Source: Enhygromyxa salina
GTDB lineage: Bacteria; Myxococcota_A; Polyangia; Nannocystales; Nannocystaceae
Assembly: GCF_002994615.1 (NCBI RefSeq)
Contig: NZ_PVNK01000171.1
Span: 1 to 63,568, forward strand
DNA length: 63,568 nt
Direction of reading: 5' to 3'
This document shows, piece after piece, positions 17,010-27,157 of the stretch (the first letter of the stretch is position 1; each line of letters begins with the position of its first letter). The position numbers and the translations under genes were made by a program. A model generated the notes under the pieces. It was given only the letters and a program-made list of their open reading frames with translations, did not search any database and was not told the DNA's origin.

Positions 17010-17909
17010 TCAGCTCCGGACCAGCGCGAGGAGCAGGGTCCGGACCAGGCGCGCGACGGCGACCTGCGAGCGGCCGCTCGGATCGAGGCGCGGCGCGAGC
17101 TCGACGACGTCGGCACCGACGAGCCCCGGCCCGGCCGTGGGCGCGCGGGCGATCTCCCCGAGCGCGGCCTCGACATCGCCGAAGCGCAGCCCGTCGGGCT
17201 CGGGCGTGCCCGTGCCGGGGATGTCGGCGGGGTCGATGCCGTCGACGTCGAGGGTCACGTAGATCGGCAGATCTCGAGCGAGCAGCTCACGGATCCGCGC
17301 GGCGATCGGCGCGAGCGTGGGCGCGAGCAGCTCGACGCGAGGGTCGCTGGCCGCGAGCTGGTACTCGGCGCGCTCGCCCGAGCGGATGCCCCACTGGTGG
17401 AGGCGGTGGTCGGGCCCCATGCGCTCGCGGAGGCGCCCGAGCACCGTCGCGTGGTTGTAGGGCTCGCCCTCCCAGGCCTCGCGCAGATCCATGTGCGCGT
17501 CGACGTGGATGATCTGGAGCTGCGGGTGCTGCTCGAGGGCGCGCTCGACGAAGGGGTAGGCGACGAGGTGATCGCCGCCGATCGCGATCAGCGGCAGCGC
17601 GGGCAGGGCGTCGAGCTGTGCGCGCAGCCCTCGCACGAGGCGCTCGCCGGGCGTCGATCCGGCCCCAGCCGCGGGCGCGCTCAGGTCGAGGTCGCCGAGG
17701 TCGACATAGGAGAAGTCGTCGAGGCTGCGATCGAGCTTGGGGCAGTAGGTCTCGATGCTGTCGGACGCCAGGCGCAGGGCCTCGGGCCCCTCGCTGGCGC
17801 CGCCGCGGTAGGTCACCGCGCCGTCGTAGGGCACGCCGACCAGCGCCGCGCGGGCGTCGTCGGCGGCCGCGGCCGGCCCCGCGCCCAAGAACTTCGGCGC
17901 GTCGCTCAT
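17010..17909 (-). CDS. speB: Agmatinase / ureohydrolase-family protein
   Basis: The 299-residue protein has the binuclear manganese ligand motifs of the arginase/agmatinase family: GGDH (about residue 113), DAHMDLREAW (about 138) and DVDGIDPADIPGTGTPEPDG (about 230). The last motif with GTGTPEPDG is typical of agmatinases, which hydrolyse agmatine to putrescine and urea. The start ATG overlaps the stop of the upstream spermidine synthase by four bases (17906-17909), so the two genes form a coupled operon. Agmatinase would make the putrescine that spermidine synthase uses, which supports the assignment; a related guanidino substrate cannot be excluded. Confidence 0.9.
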   Translation of the reverse strand: MSDAPKFLGAGPAAAADDARAALVGVPYDGAVTYRGGASEGPEALRLASDSIETYCPKLDRSLDDFSYVDLGDLDLSAPAAGAGSTPGERLVRGLRAQLDALPALPLIAIGGDHLVAYPFVERALEQHPQLQIIHVDAHMDLREAWEGEPYNHATVLGRLRERMGPDHRLHQWGIRSGERAEYQLAASDPRVELLAPTLAPIAARIRELLARDLPIYVTLDVDGIDPADIPGTGTPEPDGLRFGDVEAALGEIARAPTAGPGLVGADVVELAPRLDPSGRSQVAVARLVRTLLLALVRS

Positions 17910-18730
17910 TCGACGAGCTCGGCGATGAAGGGCGGCAGCGCGAACGCGCCGCTGGCCAGGGCAGGGGAGTAGTAGCGGCTCGACAGCGCCTTGGCCCGGT
18001 CGAGGTCGGCCTGCTCGGGCCGACGCGTGTCGCTGGCGAGGCAGAACACCCAGCCGCCGCCGGGGTAGGTCGGGACCACGCCGTAGTAGCCGTGGACCTC
18101 GGCGAACACCTTGCGCACGCTCGTGAACAGCTCGCGCACGACCTCGGGCGCGTAAAAGGGCGACTCGGCCTGGGAGCTGATGACGCCGCCAGGCCGCAGC
18201 GCGGCGGAGAGGTCGCGGAAGAAGGGCTCGGCGAACAGCGCGGCGGCCGGCCCGATCGGCTCGGTCGAGTCGACGAGGATCGCGTCGAAGCTGTCGGGGT
18301 GCTGCTTGACGTAGGCGGTCGCGTCCGCGAACACCAACTCGACGCGGGGGTCGTCGAGGGCGCCCGCGACCGAGGGGATGTGCTCCTGGCACACGCGGGT
18401 GACCCGCTCGTCGATCTCGCACTGCACGACCCGCTCGACGCTCGGGTGCTTCAGGGTCTCGCGGACCGAGCCCCCGTCGCCGCCGCCGACGACCAGGACC
18501 GCGCGCGGGTTCGGGTGCACGCACAGCGGCACGTGGGTCAGGAGGTCGTGGTAGACGAACTCGTCGAGTTCGGTCAGCATGACCATGTCGTCGAGGGTCA
18601 GGAGCCGGCCGTGGCCGACGGTCTCGTGGACCGCGATCGACTGAAATTCGCTCTTCTCGGCGTGAACGAGGCCGGTGGTGTGGATGCCCGTGGCCGACGC
18701 GTCCCGGTAGTGCTCGTAGAACCAAGCCAT
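17906..18730 (-). CDS. speE: Spermidine synthase
   Basis: This 274-residue enzyme has the full polyamine aminopropyltransferase signature: LTLDDMVMLTELDEFVYHDL, nucleotide-binding VVGGGDGGSVRETLKHP, the acidic strand QCEIDERV, and catalytic/substrate motif DAILVDSTEPIGPA with GGVISSQAESPFY and YYGVVPTYPGGGW. It transfers the aminopropyl group of decarboxylated S-adenosylmethionine to putrescine. The N-terminal beta hairpin QSIAVHETVGHGRLL is complete, so the ATG at 18730 is right. It is the first gene of a two-gene operon with the agmatinase gene and is divergent from glnS, with an 83-bp shared promoter gap. Confidence 0.95.
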   Translation of the reverse strand: MAWFYEHYRDASATGIHTTGLVHAEKSEFQSIAVHETVGHGRLLTLDDMVMLTELDEFVYHDLLTHVPLCVHPNPRAVLVVGGGDGGSVRETLKHPSVERVVQCEIDERVTRVCQEHIPSVAGALDDPRVELVFADATAYVKQHPDSFDAILVDSTEPIGPAAALFAEPFFRDLSAALRPGGVISSQAESPFYAPEVVRELFTSVRKVFAEVHGYYGVVPTYPGGGWVFCLASDTRRPEQADLDRAKALSSRYYSPALASGAFALPPFIAELVE

Positions 18731-18813
18731 GTCGGCGGGGCTTTTAGCCCAAGCTGTGGGCCGGGTCGAGGACCGCCGTCGTCGCGCGCCACGGATTGGG
18801 GTAAGAAGCCCGG

Positions 18814-20507
<1,694 letters not shown>

Positions 20508-20511
<4 letters not shown>

Positions 20512-20673
20512 CAGCCCGGGGTGCAATGCCTCGCGCCGCCTCGCTTGGCCTTTTCGCCGAGGGCTTTGTCGCCAAAACTTGCAGTACGCCCGGTACATCG
20601 GCGTTTTGGCTTCGCGCCCTCGGCGAAGATTCCGGCGCGAGGCGACACGATGCATTGCACCCCGGGCTGCTAG
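20508..20673 (+). repeat. 166-bp palindromic element, full copy
   Basis: The element starts CTAGCAGCCCGGGGTGCAAT and ends with the exact reverse complement, ATTGCACCCCGGGCTGCTAG; the perfect terminal inverted repeat is 22 bp. Inside are nested inverted repeats, TTTTCGCCGAGGGC against GCCCTCGGCGAAAA and GCCAAAAC against GTTTTGGC, so the whole unit can fold into one long hairpin. The first TAG is the stop codon of glnS. It has no transposase and resembles a MITE or REP-type sequence. Identical-length copies lie at 45419-45584 and, cut by the window edges, at 1-120 and 63449-63568, all in the same orientation. Confidence 0.92.
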
Positions 20674-20753
20674 CAGCCCGTGGTGCAATGCTCGCGCCCT
20701 CGGCGAAAATTCCGGCGCGAGGCGACGCGATGCATTGCACCAAGGGCTGCTAG
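20670..20753 (+). repeat. 84-bp internally deleted derivative of the palindromic element
   Basis: This copy shares the CTAG at 20670 with the full element, then has terminal repeat CAGCCCGTGGTGCAATGC, then jumps to the right half (GCCCTCGGCGAAAATTCC) and ends at another CTAG (20750-20753) with a terminal repeat carrying two changes (CCAAGG for CCCCGG). It therefore lacks the left inner half. It shows that copies can sit head to tail using one CTAG. Confidence 0.85.
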
Positions 20754-20921
20754 TCCGCCCAACCCTCGCTTTCGCGCGGTACCCTCGCCGGACCTGTTCC
20801 TCCAAGGGAGGCGCTCGGTGCCATGCGTGGGATTCGCTGATATTCGCCTGCGAGCGCTTCATTGTCGGGGCAGCTTTGCGGCTGTCTCGACCGAGTCAAT
20901 TGCCTGCCGCATGATCAAAAC

Positions 20922-22256
20922 ATGCAACGGGTACGAGTCGGTCAATGGACAAAAATCGTAGACGCACCGCGCGAGAGAATCGCGGGGTCGCTCATCTTGG
21001 CTGCCGCAATCTTGGTCGCGGGATGTGGCGAGCTCGAGGATGTCGACCTGAGCGAGACCGAGCTGCGGAGCCAAGATCGAGCCGAGACGGGCGGCGTGGA
21101 CCTGGAGGAGGACCGGGTCGAGCCGGGCGACATCCCCGGGCACTACATTGTGATGATGGACAGCCGCGCCAATCCCCTCGCCGCCACCGCTGCGGTGCGG
21201 GCCACGCCGACGCACGTATACAATCACGCGATCCGAGGCTTCGCCGGGCCCCTCGACGCGCGCCAACTCGAGGCCCTCTCGCGTCGTCAAGACGTCGTCC
21301 GTATCGAGCGCGACCAGGTCGTGACCGCAGCGGAGCTGGCGTGCCCGGGGGCGTCTCCAGATCCGGAGATTCAGCTCAAGAGCGGGTCGCCAGACTATGC
21401 CCCCGCATACAGCGTCGATCGTTGTGACCAGCGCGACCTGCCCTTCAGCAACAGCTACACCTACACCTGGAGCGGGGACGGGGTGAATGTCTATGTGTTC
21501 GACACCTGGATGTTTACCGAGCATTCGGATTTCGACGACCCCGACGACCCCAACACCAGCCGCGCGAGCCGCGGCTATGACGGCTACCCCAACGACCCCC
21601 CGGACGGCGAGGGATGCAGCGGCCACGCCACCCACGTGGCTGGGATCATCGGCGGGACAAAGTACGGAGTGGCCAAGGACTCGAACATCATCAGCGTCAA
21701 AGTGCTCGACTGCACCGGGCACGGCTCGTGGTCGAGGCTCATCGCAGGCATCGACTGGGTCATCGACAACAAGGGCGATACGGCCGCGGTCGCCAACATG
21801 TCGCTGAGCGGGCGCAAATCGTACATTGTCAATTGGGCGATCGGCCAACTCGCCGACAGCGGCGTGTTTGTCGCCGTGGCCGCGGGCAACAACGACGCCA
21901 ACGCGTGCAACTACTCGCCCGCGGCCGCGGCCAGCTCCGTGGCCGTCGCGGCCAACAACAGCGGTGACCAGCGGGCGAGCTTCTCCAACTACGGCTCGTG
22001 CGTCGACATCTATGCTGGGGGCACCAACGTCCGCTCCGCCTGGCCCGATGGCGGCTCGCGGACCGCGAGCGGCACGTCAATGTCCTCGCCGCACCTGGCC
22101 GGCGTGGCCGCCTTGTACAAGCACGCGTTCGGTGACGAGGACTGGGACCAGATCAAGTCGGACATCCAGACCTGGGCGACTCCGAACAAGATCAGCGGAA
22201 ACCCCGGCGGGACGCCGAACTTGCTCTTGCACTGGCCGTGTTCGGGCTCGATGTGA
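20922..22256 (+). CDS. Subtilisin-like serine protease, lipoprotein
   Basis: The 444-residue precursor from ATG 20922 has a lipoprotein signal (SLILAAAILVAGC). It then has an inhibitor I9-type propeptide (HYIVMMDSRANPLAA to DVVRIERDQVV, about residues 70-130) and a peptidase S8 domain of the proteinase K type. The catalytic triad is visible: Asp in VYVFDTWM (about 194), His in GHATHVAGIIGG (about 239) and Ser in GTSMSSPHLAGVAALY (about 385), with oxyanion Asn in VAAGNNDAN. It would be lipid-anchored and act outside the cytoplasm. The upstream ATG at 20862 is possible but would bury the signal peptide. The 168-bp gap after the repeats probably holds its promoter. Confidence 0.92.
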   Translation: MQRVRVGQWTKIVDAPRERIAGSLILAAAILVAGCGELEDVDLSETELRSQDRAETGGVDLEEDRVEPGDIPGHYIVMMDSRANPLAATAAVRATPTHVYNHAIRGFAGPLDARQLEALSRRQDVVRIERDQVVTAAELACPGASPDPEIQLKSGSPDYAPAYSVDRCDQRDLPFSNSYTYTWSGDGVNVYVFDTWMFTEHSDFDDPDDPNTSRASRGYDGYPNDPPDGEGCSGHATHVAGIIGGTKYGVAKDSNIISVKVLDCTGHGSWSRLIAGIDWVIDNKGDTAAVANMSLSGRKSYIVNWAIGQLADSGVFVAVAAGNNDANACNYSPAAAASSVAVAANNSGDQRASFSNYGSCVDIYAGGTNVRSAWPDGGSRTASGTSMSSPHLAGVAALYKHAFGDEDWDQIKSDIQTWATPNKISGNPGGTPNLLLHWPCSGSM

Positions 22257-22498
22257 GCGGGGACGGCCGCTGACCAGGACGCCAGGGGCTGCGCGCGCGG
22301 TCCTCGCTGTGCGCCGCAGGCTCCCGGGGTGATCGTCCGCTTCGATGGGCTGTCGCGGGACCGAGCGGTCGCGGCGAGCGGCGCGGGTTGGCGGCAGCCG
22401 GGAGCCCGGAACGCGCGCCAGGAGCCCGCGCGCGCGGGCCTGGGTGAAGCGCGGGCGATCGTCGGCCGGGGCGTGTACCTTCTACGCGGCGCCAAGGC

Positions 22499-24037
22499 AT
22501 GACCATGCAACGCAGCTTCGAGATCCGTGGACGCACCCTCGGCCTGAGCGGGCCCTGCTTCGTGATCGGCGAGGCCGGCAGCAACCACAACGGCAGCCTC
22601 GAGCAGGCGCTCGCGCTGATCGACGTGGCCGCCGAGGCTGGCTGCGACGCGGTCAAATTCCAGGTGTTCAAGGCCAAGCGCCTGTACCCCGAGGCCGCCG
22701 GGCGCAGCGACTACCTTGGCGATCCCCGCAGCATCTTCGACATCATCTCGGCCATGGAGCTGCCCGAGGAGTGGCTCCCGCGTCTGCGCGTGCGGGCCGA
22801 CCAGCATGACCTCGCGTTCATCGCCTCGCCCTTCCACGAAGAGGCCGTCGCGGTCCTCGATCCCTACGTCGACGCGTTCAAGATCGCGTCTTACGAGCTG
22901 ACCCACGCCCCGCTCCTGCGCGAGGTCGCCAAGCGCAACAAGCCCGTGATCATGTCGACCGGGGCCAGCGATCTCGACGAGATCCGCGAGGCCGTGGCCA
23001 CGCTCGAGGCCGCGGGCTGCGACCGCCTCGCGATCATGCAGTGCACCGCCGCGTACCCGACCCCGCCCGAGGCCGTCAACGCGCGCGCGCTCGTGACCCT
23101 GCGCGAGGAGTTCGAGATCCCGACCGGGCTCAGCGATCACTCCGAGCACCCCGAGGTCGCGCCGATGGCCGCGGCCGCGCTCGGGGCCGCGGTGCTCGAG
23201 AAGCACTACACCCTGTCCAAGTACCTGCCCGGGCCCGACCACGCCTTCGCGGTCGAGCCCGAGGGCCTGCGGCGCCTGGTCGCCGGGGTTCGGGCGACCG
23301 AGCGGGTCGTCGGCAGCGGTACCAAGGCCGTGCTCGGGGTCGAGGACGAGCTGCGCGGCTTCGCCCGGCGCGTGCTCATGACGACCAAAGCCGTGACCAA
23401 GGGCGAGCCCTTCTCACGGGACAACGTCGACGTCCTGCGTCGCGGCAAGCTCGAGGGCGGCCTCGCGCCCAAGCACCTCGAAGATGTCCTGCGCGCCGTC
23501 GCGGCCCGCGACCTGGCGGCCGAGACCCCGCTGACCGACGAGGACCTCGACGGCTGCAAACCCGTCGTCCGGGGGCTGCGCCTGTGCCCGGCCAAGAAGG
23601 GCGACGCCGACATCATCCATCGCTGGGCCAACGATCCCATGACCCGCGAGGCCTCGTTCTCGCCCGAGCCGATCCCGCTGGTCGATCACGTCGCGTGGTT
23701 TTGCCGCGAGCTCGAGCGCGCCGATCACCACCTGTTCATCGTCCAGCACCAGGGCGATCCGGTCGGTTTTGTCCGGCTCAACACGATCCCAGAGCACCAG
23801 GGGGTCTGCCTGGTCAGCATCAACATCGCGCCCGAGGCCCGCCAACGTGGGATCGGCACCGCGACGCTGAAGGCCGCGGTCGCGGTCGCCAAGGAGCTGA
23901 ACTTCAAGCAGATCCAGGCCCAGATCCGGCCGAGCAACGAGGCCAGTCGCCGGGCGTTCACGCGCGCGGGCTTCGTCCACGAGCGCGACATCGAGGTCAG
24001 CGGGCAGGCCGCCCAAGAGTGGGTTCGCGGCTGCTGA
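22499..24037 (+). CDS. NeuB-family sialic acid synthase fused to a GNAT acetyltransferase
   Basis: Residues 1-285 form the NeuB TIM barrel: IGEAGSNHNGS, DAVKFQVFKA, FIASPFHEEAVAVLD, FKIASYELTHAPLL, IMSTGAS, YPTPPEAVN, GLSDHSEHPE and LEKHYTLSK. Residues 290-350 are the SAF (antifreeze-like) domain. These synthases condense phosphoenolpyruvate with an amino sugar to form sialic, legionaminic or pseudaminic acid. Residues 355-512 are a GNAT N-acetyltransferase with acetyl-CoA loop EARQRGIGTATLKAAV and RPSNEASRRAFTRAGF. The fusion suggests one protein makes and acetylates the nonulosonic acid precursor for surface glycans. ATG 22505 has better ribosome-site spacing (AAGG) than ATG 22499. No other nonulosonate gene is nearby. 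Confidence 0.9.
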   Translation: MTMQRSFEIRGRTLGLSGPCFVIGEAGSNHNGSLEQALALIDVAAEAGCDAVKFQVFKAKRLYPEAAGRSDYLGDPRSIFDIISAMELPEEWLPRLRVRADQHDLAFIASPFHEEAVAVLDPYVDAFKIASYELTHAPLLREVAKRNKPVIMSTGASDLDEIREAVATLEAAGCDRLAIMQCTAAYPTPPEAVNARALVTLREEFEIPTGLSDHSEHPEVAPMAAAALGAAVLEKHYTLSKYLPGPDHAFAVEPEGLRRLVAGVRATERVVGSGTKAVLGVEDELRGFARRVLMTTKAVTKGEPFSRDNVDVLRRGKLEGGLAPKHLEDVLRAVAARDLAAETPLTDEDLDGCKPVVRGLRLCPAKKGDADIIHRWANDPMTREASFSPEPIPLVDHVAWFCRELERADHHLFIVQHQGDPVGFVRLNTIPEHQGVCLVSINIAPEARQRGIGTATLKAAVAVAKELNFKQIQAQIRPSNEASRRAFTRAGFVHERDIEVSGQAAQEWVRGC

Positions 24038-24049
24038 TCCCGTCGATGC

Positions 24050-24340
24050 TCAGGCGTCTCTGCGCAGCATGTACATGAGCAGCTTGTCGTCTCCCTTGGC
24101 GGGGTTGCACGGCGCACACGAGGGCACGAGGTTGTCTGCGGGCGCGAGCTGGCTGCCGTCGAGACCCAGATCCGGCCACGCGAGTCCGAGATCCTGCAGC
24201 TCGACGTCGGCCGTCCGGATCTGGCGAACTACGACGCGCTGCTTGGAGGTGTCGCGTGACACGTCGACACCCCGCCCATGCCGAGCTCGTCGCCGAACTC
24301 CTGCGCGGCTTCATGGCCGATCGCGCCCGCGGGCTGGCGG
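24050..24340 (-). pseudogene. Displaced nuclease-tip fragment (HNH-like) downstream of immunity gene
   Basis: The frame from the GTG at 24262 to 24050 ends in DNLVPSCAPCNPAKGDDK and LLMYMLRRDA, the last half of an HNH-type nuclease (Asn-Leu followed by C-x-x-C and a GD turn). The upstream stretch 24263-24340 carries another coding-like frame (EFGDELGMGG) out of register, suggesting a frameshift. The N-terminal trafficking domain is missing. Such orphan tips after an immunity gene are typical of polymorphic toxin loci, where they serve as recombination donors. It differs in sequence from the HNH domain of the full effector at 28071-29147. Confidence 0.5.
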
Positions 24341-24343
24341 GCG

Positions 24344-25255
24344 TCAGTCGGGGATGCGGTGGCCGAAGAAGTAGCGGGCGCCGTCCTCGAAGCGAGCGGA
24401 GGCGTCGCTGGCGAGGAAGTCCTCGGCGATCGCGGCGGCGGCGAGAGGGGTCCAGGGGTCGGAGGTGAAGAAGTCGGTGCAGTCGATGCCGGTCATGGGC
24501 TCGAAGCGCTCGCGCATGCAGCTGATCTGGTGTCGGAGGTAGTGCGTTCCGATCGGTGCGCAGATGTGGCGCGCGAGGGTGCGTGGGGACAGGAGCTCGC
24601 CGAACGCGACGTGGACCGTCTCCGAGCCCAGCTCGGCGACGACCTCGTCGTAGCGGTCCATGACCAGGTTCAAGTAGTCCTCGAGCATGTCGGCGGGTGG
24701 CTCGTCGGGGATCATGCTGCCCGACCCGACAACGGGGAGCAGCAGATCGGACAGGTAGGTCCCGAAGATACCCAGCTCGGGGGCCCCCTTCATGCGCTGG
24801 TTGAGGTACTGATCGAGGATGACGGGCAGCGCGTCGAGGCGACCCCAGAGCGCGAAGGCGCGGCAGTAGCTCGTGATCTTCGTGTTCGCGTAGTAGTCGT
24901 GGCGATCGGCCTCGCGGACGTCGGGCGCCTCGATTTCGCGTCGCATGTCCCGGAAGCACTCGACGGTGCCGATGTGGCCGAGGATGATGATCGCGTTCCA
25001 CTTGATCCAGTAGTCGACCGGCTCGTCCTTGTTGCCGTGGGACTCGCGGTAGACCTCGAGGACGTCCCCGGCGGCCGTGAAGTCGCCTCGCATGGCGCGA
25101 TCGAGGGCGTCGTACAAGCGGCGCCAGCGACCGGCGTGGCCTGGGGGGCGCCCGGGCACGGGGACGCCGGGTTCCAGCAGCCGAACGAAATAGCCAAATT
25201 TCTCAAACAAGAGCTGTGTCTCGTGGAAGTATGGTCGTTGCTTCGAATCGCTCAT
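24344..25255 (-). CDS. Presumed immunity protein, copy A (most downstream)
   Basis: The 303-residue soluble protein begins MSDSKQRPYFHETQLLF and is almost entirely predicted helix with a HEAT-like rhythm (FTAAGDVLEVYRESHG, WNAIIILGHIG, AFALWGRLDALPVILDQYL). It ends LASDASARFEDGARYFFGHRIPD. Close copies are at 25748-26665 and 27158-28069. Copy C directly follows the intact DUF4150-HNH effector, which is why I read the family as nuclease immunity. Copy A differs at several sites, for example in the RHQISCMRERFEP segment where B and C read RHELICLRERFEP, so it may protect against a different toxin variant. No signal peptide is present, consistent with binding a cytoplasmic nuclease. The family name is not known to me. 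Confidence 0.7.
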   Translation of the reverse strand: MSDSKQRPYFHETQLLFEKFGYFVRLLEPGVPVPGRPPGHAGRWRRLYDALDRAMRGDFTAAGDVLEVYRESHGNKDEPVDYWIKWNAIIILGHIGTVECFRDMRREIEAPDVREADRHDYYANTKITSYCRAFALWGRLDALPVILDQYLNQRMKGAPELGIFGTYLSDLLLPVVGSGSMIPDEPPADMLEDYLNLVMDRYDEVVAELGSETVHVAFGELLSPRTLARHICAPIGTHYLRHQISCMRERFEPMTGIDCTDFFTSDPWTPLAAAAIAEDFLASDASARFEDGARYFFGHRIPD

Positions 25256-25256
25256 C

Positions 25257-25732
25257 TCACCACCAACTCGGCTGAAAGGCATCGAGGCGCCGCCGCTTCA
25301 TGCCCGAGCGGCGAAACGCCGTGTTCCACTTCGCGCGCCACCGCACGTCGTTGGCCTGCCAGAGGCCGAAGGTGTCGTCGATCATCTTGCAGGTGCTGCA
25401 CAGCAGGTCATGGGGCTGGAGGTTGCCGGGGTTGTCGGGACACCCGCCCGCGCCCTTTGGCGTCAGGTGGTCGACTTTGGAGAAGGTCTCGTCGGAGCGC
25501 GGAGCGAGTTCGTTGGGGTTGCGCGCGACGAAGGATGCGATCGCGTCGGGATGGGCCGCTTCGAACTGTTTTTGGTGTCGCGGGTGTGAAAGGTGTCGGC
25601 GTAGGGCGCGGGCACGGGTCCAGTCGGCGGACCGGGGGGACTCATGCACACGTCGGGGAAGGCCGCGACGAGCTTGCCCGCCCCGGCGGCACAGGCGACG
25701 GCGTTGCCGTTGGCGTAGACCTTCTTGCTCAT
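25257..25732 (-). pseudogene. DUF4150-HNH effector remnant A (601-bp internal deletion)
   Basis: The first 50 codons (MSKKVYANGNAVACAAGAGK to YADTFHTRDTK) copy the start of the intact effector at 28071-29147, and the last 105 codons copy its HNH domain (FSKVDHLTPKGAGG, NLQPHDLLCSTCKMIDD, RRLDAFQPSWW). The piece is 476 bp against 1077 bp in the intact gene. The 601-bp deletion is not a multiple of three, so the DUF4150 start runs out of frame and stops at 25463. The HNH part keeps its frame but has no start. It is followed by immunity copy A one base after the stop, as in the intact pair. Confidence 0.85.
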
Positions 25733-25747
25733 GTTCGTGGAGGGGCG

Positions 25748-26665
25748 TCAGTCGGGGATGCGGTGGCCGAAGAAGTAGCGGGCGCCGTCCTCGAAGCGAG
25801 CGGAGGCGTCGCTGGCGAGGAAGTCCTCGGCGATCGCGGCGGCGGCGAGAGGGGTCCAGGGGTCGGAGGTGAAGAAGTCGGTGCAGTCGATGCCGGTCAT
25901 GGGCTCGAAGCGCTCGCGCAGGCAGATGAGCTCGTGTCGGAGGTAGGGCGTCTCGATCGGTGCGCAGATGCGGCGCGCGAGGGTGCGTGGGGACAGGAGC
26001 TCGCCGAACGCGACGTGGACCGTCTCCGAGCCCAGCTCGGCGACGACCTCGTCGTAGCGGTCCATGACGAGGTTCAGGTAGTCCTCGAGCATGTCGGCGG
26101 GTGGCTCGTCGGGGATCATGCTGCCCGACCCGACAACGGGGAGCAGCAGCTTGGACAGGTAGGTCCCGAAGATATCGAGCTCGGGGGCCCCCTTCATGCG
26201 CTGGTTGAGGTACTGATCGAGGATGACGGGCAGCGCGTCGAGGCGACCCCAGAGCGTGAAGGCGCGGCAGTAGCTCGTGATCTTCGTGTTCGCGTAGTAG
26301 TCGTGGCGATCGGCCTCGCGGACGTCGGGCGCCTCGATTTCGCGTCGCATGTCCCGGAAGCACTCGACGGTGCCGATGTGGCCGAGGATCGTGATCGCGT
26401 TCCATTTGATCCAGTAGTCGACCGGCTCGTCCTTGTTGCCGTGGGACTCGCGGTAGACCTCGAGGACGTCCCCGGCGGCCGTGAAGTCGCCTCGCATGGC
26501 GCGATCGAGGGCGTCGTACAAGCGGCGCCAGCGACCGGCGTGGCCTGGAGGGCGCCCGGGCACGGGGACGCCGGGCTCCAGCAGCCGAACGGAATAGCCA
26601 ACCTTCCCAAACCTAAACGAGAGCTGTGCCTCGTGAAGGTACGGTCGTTGTTTCGAATCGCTCAT
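25748..26665 (-). CDS. Presumed immunity protein, copy B
   Basis: This 305-residue paralogue of copies A and C is identical over long stretches. Its N-terminus differs most: FHETQLLFEKFGYFVRLL in the others is LHEAQLSFRFGKVGYSVRLL here, a small insertion that keeps the frame. The open frame shows that this copy has stayed intact although the effector fragment in front of it is dead. The start ATG lies one base after the stop of effector remnant B (26667), and its stop is 15 bp before remnant A. Confidence 0.7.
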   Translation of the reverse strand: MSDSKQRPYLHEAQLSFRFGKVGYSVRLLEPGVPVPGRPPGHAGRWRRLYDALDRAMRGDFTAAGDVLEVYRESHGNKDEPVDYWIKWNAITILGHIGTVECFRDMRREIEAPDVREADRHDYYANTKITSYCRAFTLWGRLDALPVILDQYLNQRMKGAPELDIFGTYLSKLLLPVVGSGSMIPDEPPADMLEDYLNLVMDRYDEVVAELGSETVHVAFGELLSPRTLARRICAPIETPYLRHELICLRERFEPMTGIDCTDFFTSDPWTPLAAAAIAEDFLASDASARFEDGARYFFGHRIPD

Positions 26666-26666
26666 C

Positions 26667-27142
26667 TCACCACCAACTTGGCTGAAAGGTATCGAGGCGC
26701 CGTCGCTTCATGCCCGAGCGGCGAAACGCCGTGTTCCACTTCGCGCGCCACCGCACGTCGTTGGCCTGCCAGAGGCCGAAGGTGTCGTCGATCATCTTGC
26801 AGGTGCTGCACAGCAGGTCATGGGGCTGGAGGTTGCCGGGGTTGTCGGGACACCCGCCCGCGCCCTTTGGCGTCAGGTGGTCGACTTTGGAGAAGGTCTC
26901 GTCGGAGCGCGGAGCGAGTTCGTTGGGGTTGCGCGCGACGAAGGATGCGATCGCGTCGGGATGGGCCGCTTCGAACTGTTTTTGGTGTCGCGGGTGTGGG
27001 AGGTGTCGGCGTAGGGCGTGGGCACGGGTCCAGTCGGCGGACTGGGGGGACTCATGCACACGTCGGGGAAGGCCGCGACGAGCTTGCCCGCCCCGGCGGC
27101 ACAGGCGACGGCGTTGCCGTTGGCGTAGACCTTCTTGCTCAT
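26667..27142 (-). pseudogene. DUF4150-HNH effector remnant B (same 601-bp deletion)
   Basis: This 476-bp piece has the same junction as remnant A: codons for DTK of the DUF4150 domain run directly into bases that belong to the HNH domain (QFEAAHPDAIASF) in another frame. The DUF4150 reading frame therefore ends at 26873. Only a few substitutions distinguish it from remnant A (for example HTRDTKNSS is shared, THE-proximal PPGPP becomes PPSPP). The shared breakpoint shows the deletion happened once and was then copied by tandem duplication of a unit about 1.41 kb long. Confidence 0.85.
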
Positions 27143-27157
27143 GTTCGTGGAGGGGCG

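Noticed and set aside
17010..18725. A 571-codon agmatinase frame with long N-terminal extension
   Set aside because: The extra 272 residues are antisense-like Arg/Pro-rich sequence in another frame of spermidine synthase; the four-base overlap fixes the true start at 17909.
20526..20753. A short protein encoded by the palindromic element (reading FAEGFVAKTCSTPG)
   Set aside because: The frame is not conserved in the 84-bp derivative, has no ribosome site and is explained by the inverted-repeat structure.
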